DNA of 64,000 bases from Archilochus colubris (GCA_023079485.1 CM041083.1:153344552-153408551); one strand, 5' to 3'. Positions 48,646-60,844 are shown, counted from the stretch's first letter. Notes: generated by a model not told the origin, from the letters alone. Numbers and translations are program-made.

Positions 48646-49931
48646 TCATCCTCAGTGCAATCACACAGCACCTGCAGGATGGACAAGGGATTAGACCCAG
48701 CCAGCACACGTTTAGGAAGGACAGGTCCTGTCTGACCAACCTGATCTCCTTTTATGATCAGGTGACCCGACTGGTGGATAAGGAGAAGGCTGTGGATGTG
48801 GTCTACCTGGACTTCAGCAAGGCCTTTGACACTGTCTCCCACAGCATTCTCCTGAAGAAGCTGTCAGCCCACAGCTTGTACAGGGGCACTCTGCGCTGGG
48901 TTAGGAACTGGCTGGAGGGCCGGGCCCAGAGAGTGGTGCTGAACGGGGCTGCATCCAGTTGGCAGCTGGTCACTAGTGGTGTCCCCCAGGGATCAGTGTT
49001 GGGCCCAGTTCTGTTCAATATCTTTATTGATGGTTTAGATGAAAGGATTGAGTCCATCATCAGCAAATTCGCAGACGACACTAAGCTGGGGGGAAGTGTC
49101 GATCAACTGGAAGGCAGGAGGGCTCTGCAGAGGGACCTGGACAGACTAGAGAGTTGGGCTGATTCCAATGGGATTAGATTCAACAAGGCCAAGTGCCGGG
49201 TCCTGCACTTTGGCCACAACAACCCCATGCAGTGCTACAGACTGGGGATAGAGTGGTTGGAGAGCAGCCAGGCAGAAAGGGACCTGGGAGTCTGGATTGA
49301 CAGGAAGCTGAACATGAGCCAGCAGTGTGCCCAGGTGGCCAAGAAGGCCAATGGCATCCTGGCCTGTATCAGCAACAGCATCGCCAGCAGGTCCAAGGAA
49401 GTGATTCTGCCCCTGTACTTAGCCCTGGTGAGGCCACACCTTGAGTACTGTGTTCAGTTCTGGGCCCCTCAGTTCAGGAAGGAGATTGAGGTCCTGGAGC
49501 AGGTCCAAAGGAGGGCAACCAGGCTGCTGAAGGGACTCGAGCACAGACCCTATGAGGAGAGGCTGAGAGAGCTGGGGCTGTTCAGCCTAAAGAAGAGGCG
49601 GTTCAGGGGAGACCTCATCGCTGCCTACAACTCCCTGAAAGGAGGTTGTAACCGGGTGGGGGTTGGTCTCTTTTGCCAGACGACTTTCAACAAGACAAGA
49701 AGGCATGGTCTTAAGTTGTGCCAAGGGAAGTTCAGGTTAGATATTAGAAAGAATTTCTTTACAGAGAGGGTGATCAGACACTGGAATGGGCTGTCCAGGG
49801 AAGTAGTGGCTTCTCCATCCCTGGAGCTATTTAAAAAGAGACTGGATATGGCACTCAGTGCCATAGTCCAAGGTTTGGACTCGATGATCTCTGAGGTCCC
49901 TTCCAACCCAGCCAATTCTATGATTCTATGA
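48642..49931 (+). CDS. CR1 ORF2 reverse transcriptase, 5'-truncated, open
   Basis: A 429-codon frame encodes the C-terminal half of CR1 ORF2, which in the full-length element makes the endonuclease/reverse transcriptase that copies CR1 RNA at the target site. Palm motifs in order are LDFSKAFD (residues 56-63, first catalytic Asp 57), [10 protein letters not shown] (113-122) and FADD (143-146, catalytic Asp 145 and 146). They are followed by the thumb block [16 protein letters not shown] and the C-terminal block TERVIRHWN. The endonuclease and the N-terminal fingers are missing because of the 5' truncation. The Met is an accident of the insertion boundary, since the first codons may lie in the host element. 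The frame stays open into the octamer tail. It cannot make an active protein alone and no promoter is seen. Confidence 0.8.
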   Translation: MIILSAITQHLQDGQGIRPSQHTFRKDRSCLTNLISFYDQVTRLVDKEKAVDVVYLDFSKAFDTVSHSILLKKLSAHSLYRGTLRWVRNWLEGRAQRVVLNGAASSWQLVTSGVPQGSVLGPVLFNIFIDGLDERIESIISKFADDTKLGGSVDQLEGRRALQRDLDRLESWADSNGIRFNKAKCRVLHFGHNNPMQCYRLGIEWLESSQAERDLGVWIDRKLNMSQQCAQVAKKANGILACISNSIASRSKEVILPLYLALVRPHLEYCVQFWAPQFRKEIEVLEQVQRRATRLLKGLEHRPYEERLRELGLFSLKKRRFRGDLIAAYNSLKGGCNRVGVGLFCQTTFNKTRRHGLKLCQGKFRLDIRKNFFTERVIRHWNGLSREVVASPSLELFKKRLDMALSAIVQGLDSMISEVPSNPANSMIL

Positions 49932-49944
49932 TTCTATGATTCAT
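48646..49944 (+). mobile_element. younger CR1 nested in older CR1
   Basis: This is about 1.3 kb of 5'-truncated CR1. It begins within ORF2 at ATCATCCTCAGTGCAATCAC and ends in three tandem octamers (ATTCTATG, 49916-49941). Homology to the older minus-strand CR1 stops at its left edge and picks up again at its right edge, which shows nesting. It is the least decayed CR1 in the window and is GC-rich relative to its flanks. A clear target duplication is not visible, as is usual for CR1. Confidence 0.93.
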
Positions 49945-50070
49945 GCCAGCCATTTAATTGTAGAAGGTAATCAAGTTTTTTAAACATGATTTCCCCTTGG
50001 TGAATCCATGATGACTGTTCCTGTAGACTTTCTTGCCCTTGCTAGTAATATCATGACCATATCAGGAAAC
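49945..50070 (-). mobile_element. older CR1, continuation past the insertion
   Basis: GTAATCAAG, CATGATTTCCCC and TTGGTGAATCCATGATGACTG are the complement of the next upstream part of CR1 ORF2. They therefore continue the copy at 47.5-48.6 kb. Homology fades after about 50070. Confidence 0.75.
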
Positions 50071-51696
50071 ACTGATAGCATAGAAATGTTATACAGATAT
50101 TTTATATGGAATTCTGACACAATGATCTATTTTTCTGTCTGCTTACTTATCTACCTGTGCATCTAATATCATACTCTTATCTTTATTATCAATATATTCT
50201 AACTCTGGATTAGAATACATTAGCGTTCTTGCAGCTCTAGGATCTGACCTCTCAATTACACAAACCTGAAATGTTTTTAGCAACTAGTGATGTAATCTAT
50301 TTTTCAAAAGCATAACAAGCGTCTTTTCAATATTTAATTTTATTTTTGTATCTTCATTACATATACTCGCTTTATGAAAACCATTTCATCATGCAGATTA
50401 TTGGTTGCCTGTTTTCAAAATAGCTCTTTTCCTTAAACCATGTACTATAACTCAAGATATGCCATTCTATGCATCTCAGAAGTAGTAATGTCCTCCGGTG
50501 TGGAATTAAGATTTCAAAGAGTTGATACATCTGTGTTTTGAGCAATTCCAAACAATACTTATTCTCCTACGTTACTGCTCTTCAGTGTAATGCTAAGATA
50601 TATTTTACTGTATTAGTTTTTCTGGTTAAAGTCTCTCCCTTTTGACATTTTTTGCAAACTAGTTCTGTTTCCTGAAAATGCAGATATCTACAAGTAAGAT
50701 TTAGATAAAACATTGAATTGCTTCTATTATTTAACATTTGCAAACTTCTCTTCACAATTTTCTGATATATTTATTCTTTAGCTTCTTCCTGGTTTTTGGT
50801 GATAGCTAGATTGCTAACCCAGTTCACTGGGAAATCATCTAGGTTTACCTTTACTTATTTTACCCTGAATCACTGTGTTAATTGCTTTCATCTTCCAGAC
50901 TGGCAAATCATTTTTTTTCAATTTCAAACTTTTTTGAAGTCTTGTTTCTTATTTTAATCTGATGTTTTCTACAGGCATTTTCTTCCAGTATTTTATCTTT
51001 GATTCAGTTCCTCTGATTCCACTAAAAATTATTACAAATATTGCCATTCTAAAATCATATTTTTCTTATTTTATATTCTTACCATCATCTTCAGACTGCA
51101 AATTTCATCAGGATAAGTCAATTTTCTTTGCTTTAAATTTTTAGACAGGTCTGACCTGTAAATACTGACTTTTTTTTACTTATTTTGTATATGCTCTTCT
51201 ACTTGCTATTATAGAAAAACAAAAATTTATCCTGGAAGTTGTAGTGACAATTCTAGAAGTCTATGTGCATTGTTTTGTTTCTTTATTCTCAGTCCCTCCC
51301 CTTTCTTATCTATTCTTGTGTTTCTAGATGTCTTCTTCAATTTTTCCTGCCCTCTTAATGGCATGTGACACCTGACTTAGGTGTCCCTAATGCAGACATT
51401 TGCTTCTTAGCGAGTCATCCTACCCATGGTGTGCGGTTGATGGAAAAGAGTAGTCAATCACACTCCAAGTATGATTAATCTGATTCACTTTATTTCTATT
51501 CCAGCATCCTGATAAAATGACTTATACCATAAAACTACCTTCCCTTCCTCGCAGGGATTGAGCTGTCAGTGATTCAAGGCTTAGTTTTGATAGGGAAAGC
51601 CATATGAGTAGAGCCATGCAAGATAAGAAATATAAAATCACAGACAGAAGTAAGGTTGCTGATATGGGGACAAGCTGCAGTTCAATGATTCTAGAA

Positions 51697-51727
<31 letters not shown>

Positions 51728-52749
51728 CAAAAAAACCCGGAAACCAACCAACCAGCCAACCAATAAACAAGCAGAAAAAAAACCCAAAAAACCCAATATA
51801 AAAAACCCCACACAACTGCCAAAAAAAACGTCCCCAAATCCCAACATGGATATAAAGAAGTAACCTGAAGGTGTCAATTGAGGAGCACTGAGAATCAGGC
51901 TGACGCATGAAAAACAAAGTCTAAACCTTCCCCCAGTTGCTGACAGCAGGGACCCTTTCGACACAGAGTCCAGTATAGATTAATCTAGCAATTTATTCAT
52001 TGTAACCAAATAATGACTTTTTGTTTTAAAACTGTAGCTTTCAGAGTGCCTTGAAATGTATGAAATTTGCTCAAGCACAGTGATGCAGAAAGTAATGAGT
52101 CTGAGATGGTTGCTATAGACCCTTATTCACTTTGTCCAGGAAAATTCTCTGAAAAAATCTTGACCCAAAAGTAAAACCCAGAAAATTCTAATGAATAATT
52201 AATCCATTTTTATGTAAGGAGCACTCAAATGTAATCTCCTCTAAGTATGACAAAATATTTCAATTCAGTTAAAAAAAGAAATGAAGAAAAAATTCCTTTC
52301 ATAGCAATTGTATGCACAATAACTTATACAAATGTGGAGACTGATGATGCAAAATTAAACAGCCAGTGGAGTGATTAACCTCGGTGGTCTCAATTGCTCA
52401 TGTCAGGGAGACCAGGTATTATTTTCATTACAAAATTCTGAGATAATTGGTACACTGAACTTATAGGATCGGTATGTTCAGTAATGCAATAAAATAAAAC
52501 GGTTCATTTTTTTAAGACAAAAAGAAAATGCAGTTGCTATATTATACAGAGATTAAAACATGAGGGAATGCGTAAGTGTAGTAGCTAAATTTGGGAAAAA
52601 AGTCACTTAATGAAACTGAAGACTGAAGTAAATAGAGAGCAGATAAAAAGGAGAAGGGATATATCAAAGTAACATATTAACCTCATATGTTCCTTTTTTA
52701 AGAAAACTTTCTAATTTTGGTGTGAGTTTTTTTTCTTTTTTTTCTTTCA
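50071..52749. other. unique DNA with an A/C-rich tract
   Basis: No gene was recognised. The 131- and 108-codon minus-strand frames at 51522-51964 exist because they read the complement of the A/C-rich tract, giving runs of Phe, Gly and Val; I do not consider them genes. Confidence 0.5.
51690..51830 (-). repeat. A/C-rich tract (AAAAC, AACC units)
   Basis: About 140 bases of AAAAC, AACCAACC and AAAAACCC words occur on the plus strand; the minus strand has the TTTGG pattern seen in the other tracts of this window. It is one of the longest such tracts here. Confidence 0.8.
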
Positions 52750-53110
52750 GACATAGTCAATGCTTTATCTAAACTACTTTATCTGAGACTCAGTAAAACA
52801 TTTGATATATTGCCAACAGATATGTTATTAACTAAGATGGAGATGAATGCCAGAATATTTGGATAAAACAGTCTATACTGAAAAGGAAACAACTGTTAAG
52901 GAATGATGCTTCTAGTAGGGTTTCACAAGGCTTTTTTGTGGATTTGATTTTGTTTAATATTTTGCTCATATTTAATTTAGCCACTTGTGGGGGAAAAAAT
53001 GTAAATATGCTGATGGCACAAAACTGGGATGCACCAATATAAAGGAAATATGAACAGAGTCATCTGGAGGACAGCAATAATAAAACTGAGTTAAAAAGGG
53101 TATAATGCAC
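52750..53110 (+). mobile_element. ancient CR1-like reverse transcriptase remnant
   Basis: Translation in shifting frames gives RLSKTFDILP where [11 protein letters not shown] is expected, then a GF(H)K/ILFNIF-like block near 52915-52975. Near 53005 there is a YADGTKLG-like word from ATGCTGATGGCACAAAACTG. The copy is very diverged, with stops and frameshifts, and has lost both ends. It could be CR1 or a related LINE such as L2. Confidence 0.55.
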
Positions 53111-55585
53111 TAAAAAAAACAGATACTTGAGAACAAGCAGTAAAAAATCTGTAGCAAGATGAGAGCTCCTCACGCTTAAATAAGGAAGGGGGATGATAAT
53201 CTAAATATTAGTTGACCACAGAATCATGCAGAGTTTGGTCCCTTATAGATATAGGAATATATTTCTATTTTTGTTCCCTTACAAATTTTGTCTTCATGTC
53301 TAATCACCTCTGTTCAAACTAGACACCTTCAAAATGTAGTACAGAGAAATTTTGTTTCTGATGAGTTGAGGAATTAAGCAGATTTATATTTAGAGGCTAA
53401 AACAACTTGACCTAGCAAATTAAATACAGTAGATAGATAGGTTTATATACTACAAATAGAGAACTCTCTACATCATCGACATTGCATTTTTCTGTAAGAG
53501 GATTAGAAAAGGAGATAAGGAAAAATAGTTATTCAAGCAAAAAGATAATAATGCTTAAATAGATTTTATAAGCTAGTAATGAATTTAAGTGGGGAAATAG
53601 GAAAATATTTGTCGTAAAGAAATTCATTTCTCACAAACACTTGAAATTTTTTTATGAAATTATATGCAAAGTTTCTTTGAAACAACAACAAGATTTTTTT
53701 GATCTGAGAACCTAATCTTATATACCTCAGCAGCCAACATCAAGCACACGAGCTATGACTTGCACTAAGTTAAAATATCTGCATAATAAAGGCTATATTG
53801 TAATTTTACAGCAGCTCCCAAGTAAGACTAGGATGAATTACACAGAATTCTAAATCAAACCAAGAGTTATATTTTGATTCAGTTGTTCCGGATGGTTTAC
53901 TGTGTGACAGAGAAATAAAAGCTGTTTGTTCTCTCAGACTTTTCTCCTTGAGTTTCCTTCACACTTCAAAGAAGCAGAAAGTTTCATGTACTTCTACAAT
54001 GTACTAGAATGTAGTCATATAACCTACAATCTAGTGGTGTTAATCGGTATGAAAACTGCAGTATAAATAAAAGACTTCATGTTCCACAATCCTTTGCAAA
54101 AGGATCTCACAGAAGTAGTATGAAAACTGGGTGGGCTGAGCTAAAATTGATTTGCTTTTGGTTTACAGCAACAGCAATTTATGGTAAGAACGAGTAGCTG
54201 GAAGTTTATTGGTTGCAATGTTCAAACAGCATGGAATGTGTCAACAGAAAAATAAATGAATGCATTGCATTAGTTCCATTGTTCAGCTTGATGGCTTTGT
54301 ACTTCTGTACTTACATGGCAACATACTTACATAACTCTGCTGGAACCCAAATTTCCTCAGAATTAGACACAGAATTCTACTCAATTTTCCAAAGGTGGGC
54401 ATAATTGTAATATAAAAAATCACTAAAGGTCTGTGTAGCTTTCACTCCAAAGCAAATTTGAAAATGTAATCACCATAACCACAGTAGTCAAAGATTATTC
54501 TTTAATTCTTGTGGCATTTGCATGCGGGACATTTTTGCATCTGGATCTTTTGTGAAGTCCTAGATAAAGGCAATTCTATGATTATTCTTAATGTATGTAG
54601 AAATAATTCAACTCACTATAAAGCAGAATAGACATGATTAAATCTATTAAATTATACAGGCAAAGCAAAGCTGAACTATCTTGATTATTTTATATAACAC
54701 TATAGTGGTTAAAGCAATCAACCAGAAAATGGACTATTTTTAGCTATTCTTAATTCTTCTTTCAGATTTGTTTTATGCCTGATTTTAGTATTGTTTATAC
54801 AATTTGTGTGGTGGCTTTTTCATTAAAACTGTGTAAGTGGTACCCCAGTAAAAAGATGTGTTCTATGACTTCTTTTCACATTCCTTGCATGCAGGGTTTA
54901 CTTAAATTTAAGTTTCAAGGTAAGTGCTTCTCTTGATTGATTGATTGATTTCTCTCTTGGCCCCATGCGTCATTCTTTTCTTTCAGAACAATGATCAAGG
55001 TGCAAAAGGAAGGGTGGGAAATTACTCAGTTCTGTAATTTTTTATTTAGGCTCTCTGATTGGAAGGTCCTTTGGTGTCAGGAAAAGCCAGTGTCTCCTTC
55101 ATTCCTTATTAAATTTTCAAAATAACAAAGTCAATCACAAGCATACTTTAAACCTATGTAGTGTGTCTTCAGTAAGCAGTGAACTGAAGAAAGGCAAGTA
55201 TCTCAAGAAATGAAAAGTAAGGAATCTATATCGAGCCTCTTACTCTCAGTATGTAGTTCAGCTACTATTTATACATCTTATCTTGAGGTCAGTGGTATTT
55301 GACGTGTGATTGAAAGTGTTAGAAAAACAATCTCTCCCCTTCACAAAAATTACAAATGAGTAAACAACTTCAGACGTCAAAACACGAGCAGTATTCCCAT
55401 TTCAATACTAACCTCAATTCCATGACATGCAACATTATTATACAATGACCGTAAATTCTCTTGTACTCAATAAATTCTGCCCATCTCTGTTTTGCCCAAT
55501 GAGAGTATTAAGTACATCTATACTTTGTTGGATAATCATTCCCAATTTCAGTGCATAAAATCATAAGTATACATTTTGTACTTAT
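53111..55585. other. unique AT-rich DNA
   Basis: No gene was recognised. A GATT tetranucleotide run lies at about 54934-54951. Confidence 0.5.
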
Positions 55586-56712
55586 TACAGGGATCTACTT
55601 TGGTCATGCAGAGAAAACCTAGGAAGGCAAAAGCCCAGATGGAACTTAATCTGGCCACTGTCATAAAAGATTTTTTTAAAAGTTTTTACAAATACATTGG
55701 CAATAAAAAGAGACTCAGGGAGAATCTCCATCCTTTATTGGATGCAGAGGCAGGCGATTGGATGTTGCCAGCAAGGATGAGGAAAAGGCAAAGATACTTA
55801 CTTTCTTTGCTTCCATCTCTATTAGTCAGAGCAGAGGCCTCCAGGGTTTTCAGATGCTTGAGCTGGAAGATAAGAATGGAGAGCAGAAAAACTCTCCAAC
55901 CCCCTCCCTTCTCTCTCTTTATTCCTTCTCTCCTCCATAATCCAGGAGGAAGAAGTTGATGACTGGCTATGGCACCTGAACACTCACAAGTCTATGAGGC
56001 TGGATGGGATACACTCAAGAGTATTGAGGAAGCTGGCAGAGGAGTTTGCTGAGCCTCTCTCCATTATTTATCAAAAGTCTTGGTTAACAGGGGAGGTCCC
56101 AAATGACTGGAGTCTTGCTAATGTGAAGCCCATCTACAAGAAGGGCCATAAGGAGGATCCAGGATACTATAAGCCTGTCAGCCTGACCTCAGTGTCTGGA
56201 AAAGTTATGGAGAAGTTCATCTTGAGCACACTCACATGGCAGGTACAGGACAGACGGGATCAGGCCCAGCCAGCATGCGTTCAGGAAAGTCATGTCCTTC
56301 TTGACCAGTCTGATCTTGTTCCATGACCAGGTGACCTGCCTAGTGGATGAGGGCAAGGCTCTAGAGATTGTCTACCTGGACTTTAATAAAGATTTTGACA
56401 CCATCTCCTACAGCATTCCCCTAGAGAAGCTGGTAGCTCATGGCATAGAGAGGCGTTTTCTTCTTTAGGTTAAAAACTGGATGCATGGCCAAGCCCAGAG
56501 AGTTACAGTCAATGGAGTCAAATCCAGTTCATGTCTGGTCACCAGTGGAGTCCCCTAAAACTCAGTCTTGGGGCTGGTTTTATTCAATATATTCACCGAT
56601 GATTCAGCAGTTTTGCAGATGGCACCAAGCTGGGTGGCAATGGTAATTTACTTGAGGGTAGAAAGGCTCTGCAGTCTTTTCTAACCATGACAATTCTTTG
56701 ATTCTGTGATTT
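55586..56712 (+). mobile_element. CR1 ORF2 fragment joined to its 3' tail
   Basis: This copy reaches further 5' than the others. It holds the linker and fingers region, with a 110-codon frame (55994-56326) containing DGIHSRVLRKLAEEF, VPNDWSLANVKPIYKKGHK and PVSLTSVSGKVME. After a frameshift near 56255 it continues through IVYLDFNKDFDTI, a GVP block with a stop, and FADGTKLGG, in which the second catalytic Asp is Gly. At about 56675 the sequence jumps to the extreme 3' end and stops at ATTCTTTGATTCTGTGAT. It is a dead, internally deleted copy. Confidence 0.88.
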
Positions 56713-57367
56713 GCAGTGCATTTTAATGCATTATCAGGACTGATTAGAAGGAAGGTTAAAGAGATGGTGATGAAGAGAGGTACATGGCAACAAAAAGAAT
56801 CCCAACAAAAAGTTCAGTATAGATTTTTGTTGAATTAAATATATGCAAGTAATGAAGAGCAAGCACAAGATAGCAGAAAACAGATGGTGGGGTTTTTTTA
56901 GCAATACTCATCACGTTACTCACCAGCTATTCCACAGCTGATACACTAATCTAAGAGAGCAAATAAAATTTTACATTTAACAAATAATTTAATTTTAACA
57001 GCTGAAGTTTTTAAAATTAAATTCACTGCAACACAATATATTTAGCTTTTTGAAAATCTGGAATGTCATTAGAACTAAAAACAAAATTTGTCACAACAAC
57101 ATTAAAATCATTTTCTAATCAAGCTAATGTTGAATATTCTAGGCTTCAGTTCTATATCCACAAATTGCCTATAATTATGAGCTCTGTAGTACAAAATCAC
57201 TAGGGTTTTTCTGCTTCAATATTAGTGATATGGGGAGGGGGGAAATTTATTATAAGTAATTTTTAACATAGCTCTGTCATTTTGTTTTTTGTTTGTTTTG
57301 CTAGTTTTGTTTGGGCTTTTTAATTAATTTAACAGCACTGGAAAAACAGTGATGTTTATCACACCTA
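56713..57367. other. AT-rich DNA with TTTG tract
   Basis: A TTTG/TTTGGG tract lies at about 57283-57320. No gene was recognised. The last bases before the next LTR include the left copy of its target duplication. Confidence 0.5.
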
Positions 57368-57679
57368 AATACTGTAGTGCTAAGGCTTGGACAACAGGCC
57401 CAAGACAGAGTTGAGCTATAGATTAATCTTGTCTTTTTTACTAATAACCTTTGTATCAGTGGGTATCATGCTGGGTTATAACAATTCTCATGCTGATATC
57501 AGCAGATAACCTTTTTATCATTATGCTAATGCTAGCAACTAACCACCAAAAATATTGTTTGTGCTGACTTGATGTACAGAGACAATATTTTATGGAAACC
57601 TGCCAAGCATGCCCTGGACTCTGGCCATGTCTTAGTCCTGTTTGGTCTTGGGTGGGGTAAACCAGATAGTTCCACAAAG

Positions 57680-57714
57680 AAAAATCAGCAAGTCATTCTG
57701 ACTTGCTGATTTTT
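57680..57714. repeat. perfect 15-bp hairpin in LTR U3
   Basis: AAAAATCAGCAAGTC (57680-57694) and its exact reverse complement (57700-57714) are separated by ATTCT. The hairpin ends 5 bases before the TATA box. Confidence 0.95.
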
Positions 57715-57718
57715 TAAG

Positions 57719-57726
57719 CATATAAG
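57719..57726 (+). promoter_or_regulatory. TATA box of the 57.4 kb LTR
   Basis: CATATAAG sits about 350 bases into the LTR, directly after the hairpin, in the expected U3 position. Confidence 0.6.
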
Positions 57727-58068
57727 TCTAGACCCTCTTGCAGTGACTTTGGATGCCTCACCTATGGGTGGAAGCAGCACGTAGGGTTTTCCCACTTGCT
57801 GGGAAGGGTTATCCAAATCCTCGCTCCAACTGGGGCTCCCCAGTGACTGTGGATATTGATGATGGTAACGTATGCAAGTGGTGATGTATCTTTCTTAATA
57901 GCAGTATTGTAATAGCAAGGACTTGATGCATTACCCTCTGCTTTAGGTACTTTGTTTTTTATTTTTCTGCTTGGGTTGTATTATTTAGCTATCAGTAGTA
58001 AAACATGTCTAGTCTTTTCACTGTGGTGTCCAGGTCTCATTGCCATCCTCAATCAGCAAAACAAATAC

Positions 58069-60499
58069 ATGTTTACATTTACAGCTGAACTAACTGCTTT
58101 GGACAGGTCTAGGACAACCTAGACCTGCTCTACTTTTTTGCATTGTTTTATTTTGTCTTGTGTTGTGGATACAGTGCAACTTAATTTCTTTCAAAGCTAT
58201 GTAACAAGTATATACTAAATTACAATGAACAGGTTACAGGTATGTGTAGTGAGAATAAGGTACTGTGGTCATGTCAGCCAGTAGTGTAGTATTCAACCAT
58301 ATTTCATGCATTATACATAATGGATTGGGCTAGGCTGTGTTAATAAGCTGTGTAAAAACAAACCATTTTGCACTGGGTGCCCAGGAAGAGAGTATTACTC
58401 CCTGGTTGTTTTCCAAGGTTTTTAAAAAGAGCTTTTTAAGAACACAATAATACTAATAAAGAGGTTAATATTGTTATGAGATAAGTATATATAGCACTAA
58501 GACTCAAGTGGTAGCTTACTGGCCCATTTCACAAAAGAAAGGCTTTAGGTTATATATATGCAAATTAATCCAGAACATTTTTAAGGCAGAAAGCCTGTTC
58601 TTGTCAATTCTAATCTGCAATAAAAATTCATCATGTGAGAAATATGCATGAGGATTTGAATGGGCATGCATCCAACGCATTATCATAACACAGGCACTGG
58701 AAACCATCTTTCTTAAGACAGGAAGGGCTATCTGCATATAGCTGGTGTACAAAATGTCTCCATATTGGCATTTGAATCCACTAGTTCTTTCAGAAATATT
58801 AAAATGGAGATGTGCGGGAATGATGTTCTATCTGATCAACTTCTTTTAGTCTGTCACATCTATAGTCAGCTTTTTGTGGCAATGTAGGCACCTGTACGCT
58901 CTATGCTTTTTCTAAACATCTCAAAAAAATTACCAGGAAAAAAGAAAAGCAAAAAACAAACAAACCAAAAACCTACCAGAAAACTTTACTTCTCTGACGA
59001 TCATTCTTTCTTTCACAGCAAGGTCCATGAAACATGAGCTATAAATAAATATCATGAACAGGCATCTATGTCAATACTATATGAAATGTAACTGCCTTGA
59101 ACAAAACAGCTTAACATAATCTGACATGATTGACTGAATGGTCTGACGTATTAGGATTCTTTTAGGAAGAAATATTTAGTTATGAAGGAGACAGAAGCAA
59201 AAGTTAACTTAGTTAATAAAGTTCAATATCATCTTTTTAGAAAAAAATTAAGTAGCATATAGGACAATGGTGTGGGACACTGAGGGCGTCAGACTCTCTA
59301 CAGTGAAAAGAATAAAATTCAAGTTTGCTATTTTTTCTTCCTTAATTCAGTAAATAACATTAAATGAGATATTTAGATTTTTTTCAAAGTAATTTTAAAC
59401 CTGCATTAGCAAAATTACGAGTTTATTAGAATGAAAATATTAATTTGAATTGGGGAATCGATTGATTTGGAAAAAAATGTGACTTTTTTTGAACTTTCAT
59501 TTTAGACCTGTGTCATATGTCAAGTTATATGGAAAATTCGATAAGCTAGTTTACATATTGTGTGAACAATGCCCTCAAAGTTTAATATGACTACTGTCTC
59601 TCCTTATTATGCCTAAATAAAATTCAGTCTTTTTTAACCTTATAATCAGAATGGATTAATTTTAAAACATTAATGATTTAATCACAATAGGACAATGCAG
59701 TTCTTTTGTTTCTCTCCTGGAAATACTTTGTCCACAAGTCATAAAAATATGTTACCTCTGTGTATTTTGAGTAGGGATGACATTTACTGACCCATAGCCT
59801 TTCTGCTGAAGCTGCAAGTAACATAACCTTCTGTCATTGTGTGAAAACAGTATCTCAAGATATAGAGTGAGTAAAGTTACCCTTAGTGTCAAGGTTAATG
59901 TATCAAAAGAAGGCACCTGCTTGGCTGAGTTCTGTCAAATCTTCTTGAGCTGCGATAACCCTTTGAGACTCCAGATGGAATGGAAAAGAAAAGAATTTCA
60001 TTAAATGTTCTGGGAATGTAATTTGGGACATTATGTATTTATTAAGGAAATCTGGTTTTGAACAACTGTATTACACTGGGAAATTATCATTACTGGTAAA
60101 CAGAATGTTTGTTGGCACATATAACCAGAGCAGGTATAAAAGAAATATATAGATGTTTAACACAAACACAAATTAAAGATCTAGTACAAATTCCAAATAT
60201 TTTAAAACAAAGTATATTCATTGGGCTTTCATAACATATGAAAGCAAGTTTAATTAAAGTATTATATTTTCATGGCTTTATAGTTGCCTCCATGAAGTGT
60301 AGCTATGGTTCTTTCAAACACACATTAGTCCCATGTTATTATCAGGTTATTCTGCTAATGTTCAATTTCTCAGGAAACCTTTGGAGTGGAAATTGAGATG
60401 CCTAAGTTCCTATTTAAGATTCCTTAAATTTCACAGACATTAAAAATTATGTTTCAGTATCTGTACTAAAAAATGAATTTTTTTTTCTATTTACCACTT
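58069..60499. other. unique AT-rich DNA
   Basis: No gene or repeat family was recognised. An A/C-rich tract lies near 58935-58970. Confidence 0.5.
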
Positions 60500-60505
60500 T
60501 TTATT
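60500..60505 (-). promoter_or_regulatory. AATAAA polyadenylation signal candidate
   Basis: The minus strand reads GAAAATAAAAAGTGG, 109 bases downstream of the stop codon of the 61-codon frame. In AT-rich DNA such a hexamer is common, so it is supportive only by position. Confidence 0.25.
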
Positions 60506-60613
60506 TTCACAAAATCAAAATATATAAAAAAAAAAGTGATACTTTTTCACCATGGTGTTTGGATATAAGAACAATATAAGTATCATACATGTTCTTCAAG
60601 TCTGAGTTTGCTT

Positions 60614-60799
60614 TTATGGATTCAGGCTTTTCACTGTTGTTACCACATGCAGTCCACTCTGTTTGTATTTGTACCATAGTATTAGAACCACAAGAGAAAA
60701 ACTAACAGAGAAACAGATAATCAGTGTTATACCTATGTACCCCTTACTTGGTGAGTTATTCCTTAGCTCAGTTCCTAACTTTTTCAGCTGAGCAGCCAT
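60614..60799 (-). CDS. candidate 61-aa single-pass membrane microprotein
   Basis: A complete frame of 61 codons runs from ATG (60797-60799) to TAA (60614-60616). The predicted product has a polar, basic N-terminal part (residues 1-20, MAAQLKKLGTEL...), one strongly hydrophobic stretch (about residues 21-43, IGITLIICFSVSFSLVVLIL) and a basic WYKYKQ stop-transfer followed by a short tail ending SLNP. An in-frame TAG lies 10 codons upstream (60830-60832). That TAG falls in GATTTCCCTTTCTAG (60830-60844), which also resembles a splice acceptor, so the frame could be a terminal exon. AATAAA lies 109 bases after the stop (60500-60505). The start context is weak at -3 (C) but has G at +4. I know no named homologue, and a chance frame is a real possibility. 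Confidence 0.25.
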   Translation of the reverse strand: MAAQLKKLGTELRNNSPSKGYIGITLIICFSVSFSLVVLILWYKYKQSGLHVVTTVKSLNP

Positions 60800-60844
60800 G
60801 AGGCTGAGCTTGCAAAGAGAATTTCTTTTCTAGAAAGGGAAATC

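Larger units (their letters stand above)
57373..58063 (+). mobile_element. solo LTR, 691 bp, with AATAC duplication
   Basis: It begins TGTAGTGCTAAGG and ends CAGCAAAACA, with TG...CA ends. AATAC occurs exactly at both sides (57368-57372 and 58064-58068). A perfect 15-bp hairpin (57680-57714) is followed by a TATA box CATATAAG (57719-57726). R/U5-like sequence follows, ending with CTTTTCACTGTGG and a CTCATTGCCATCCTCAATC segment that resembles the U5 of avian ERVL-type LTRs as I recall them. No clear AATAAA remains. The 5-bp duplication fits that class. No viral interior is attached. Confidence 0.8.

Noticed and set aside
51522..51964. Minus-strand frames of 131 and 108 codons rich in Phe, Gly and Val
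   Set aside because: They read the complement of an A/C-rich low-complexity tract; the apparent membrane segments come from the repeat.
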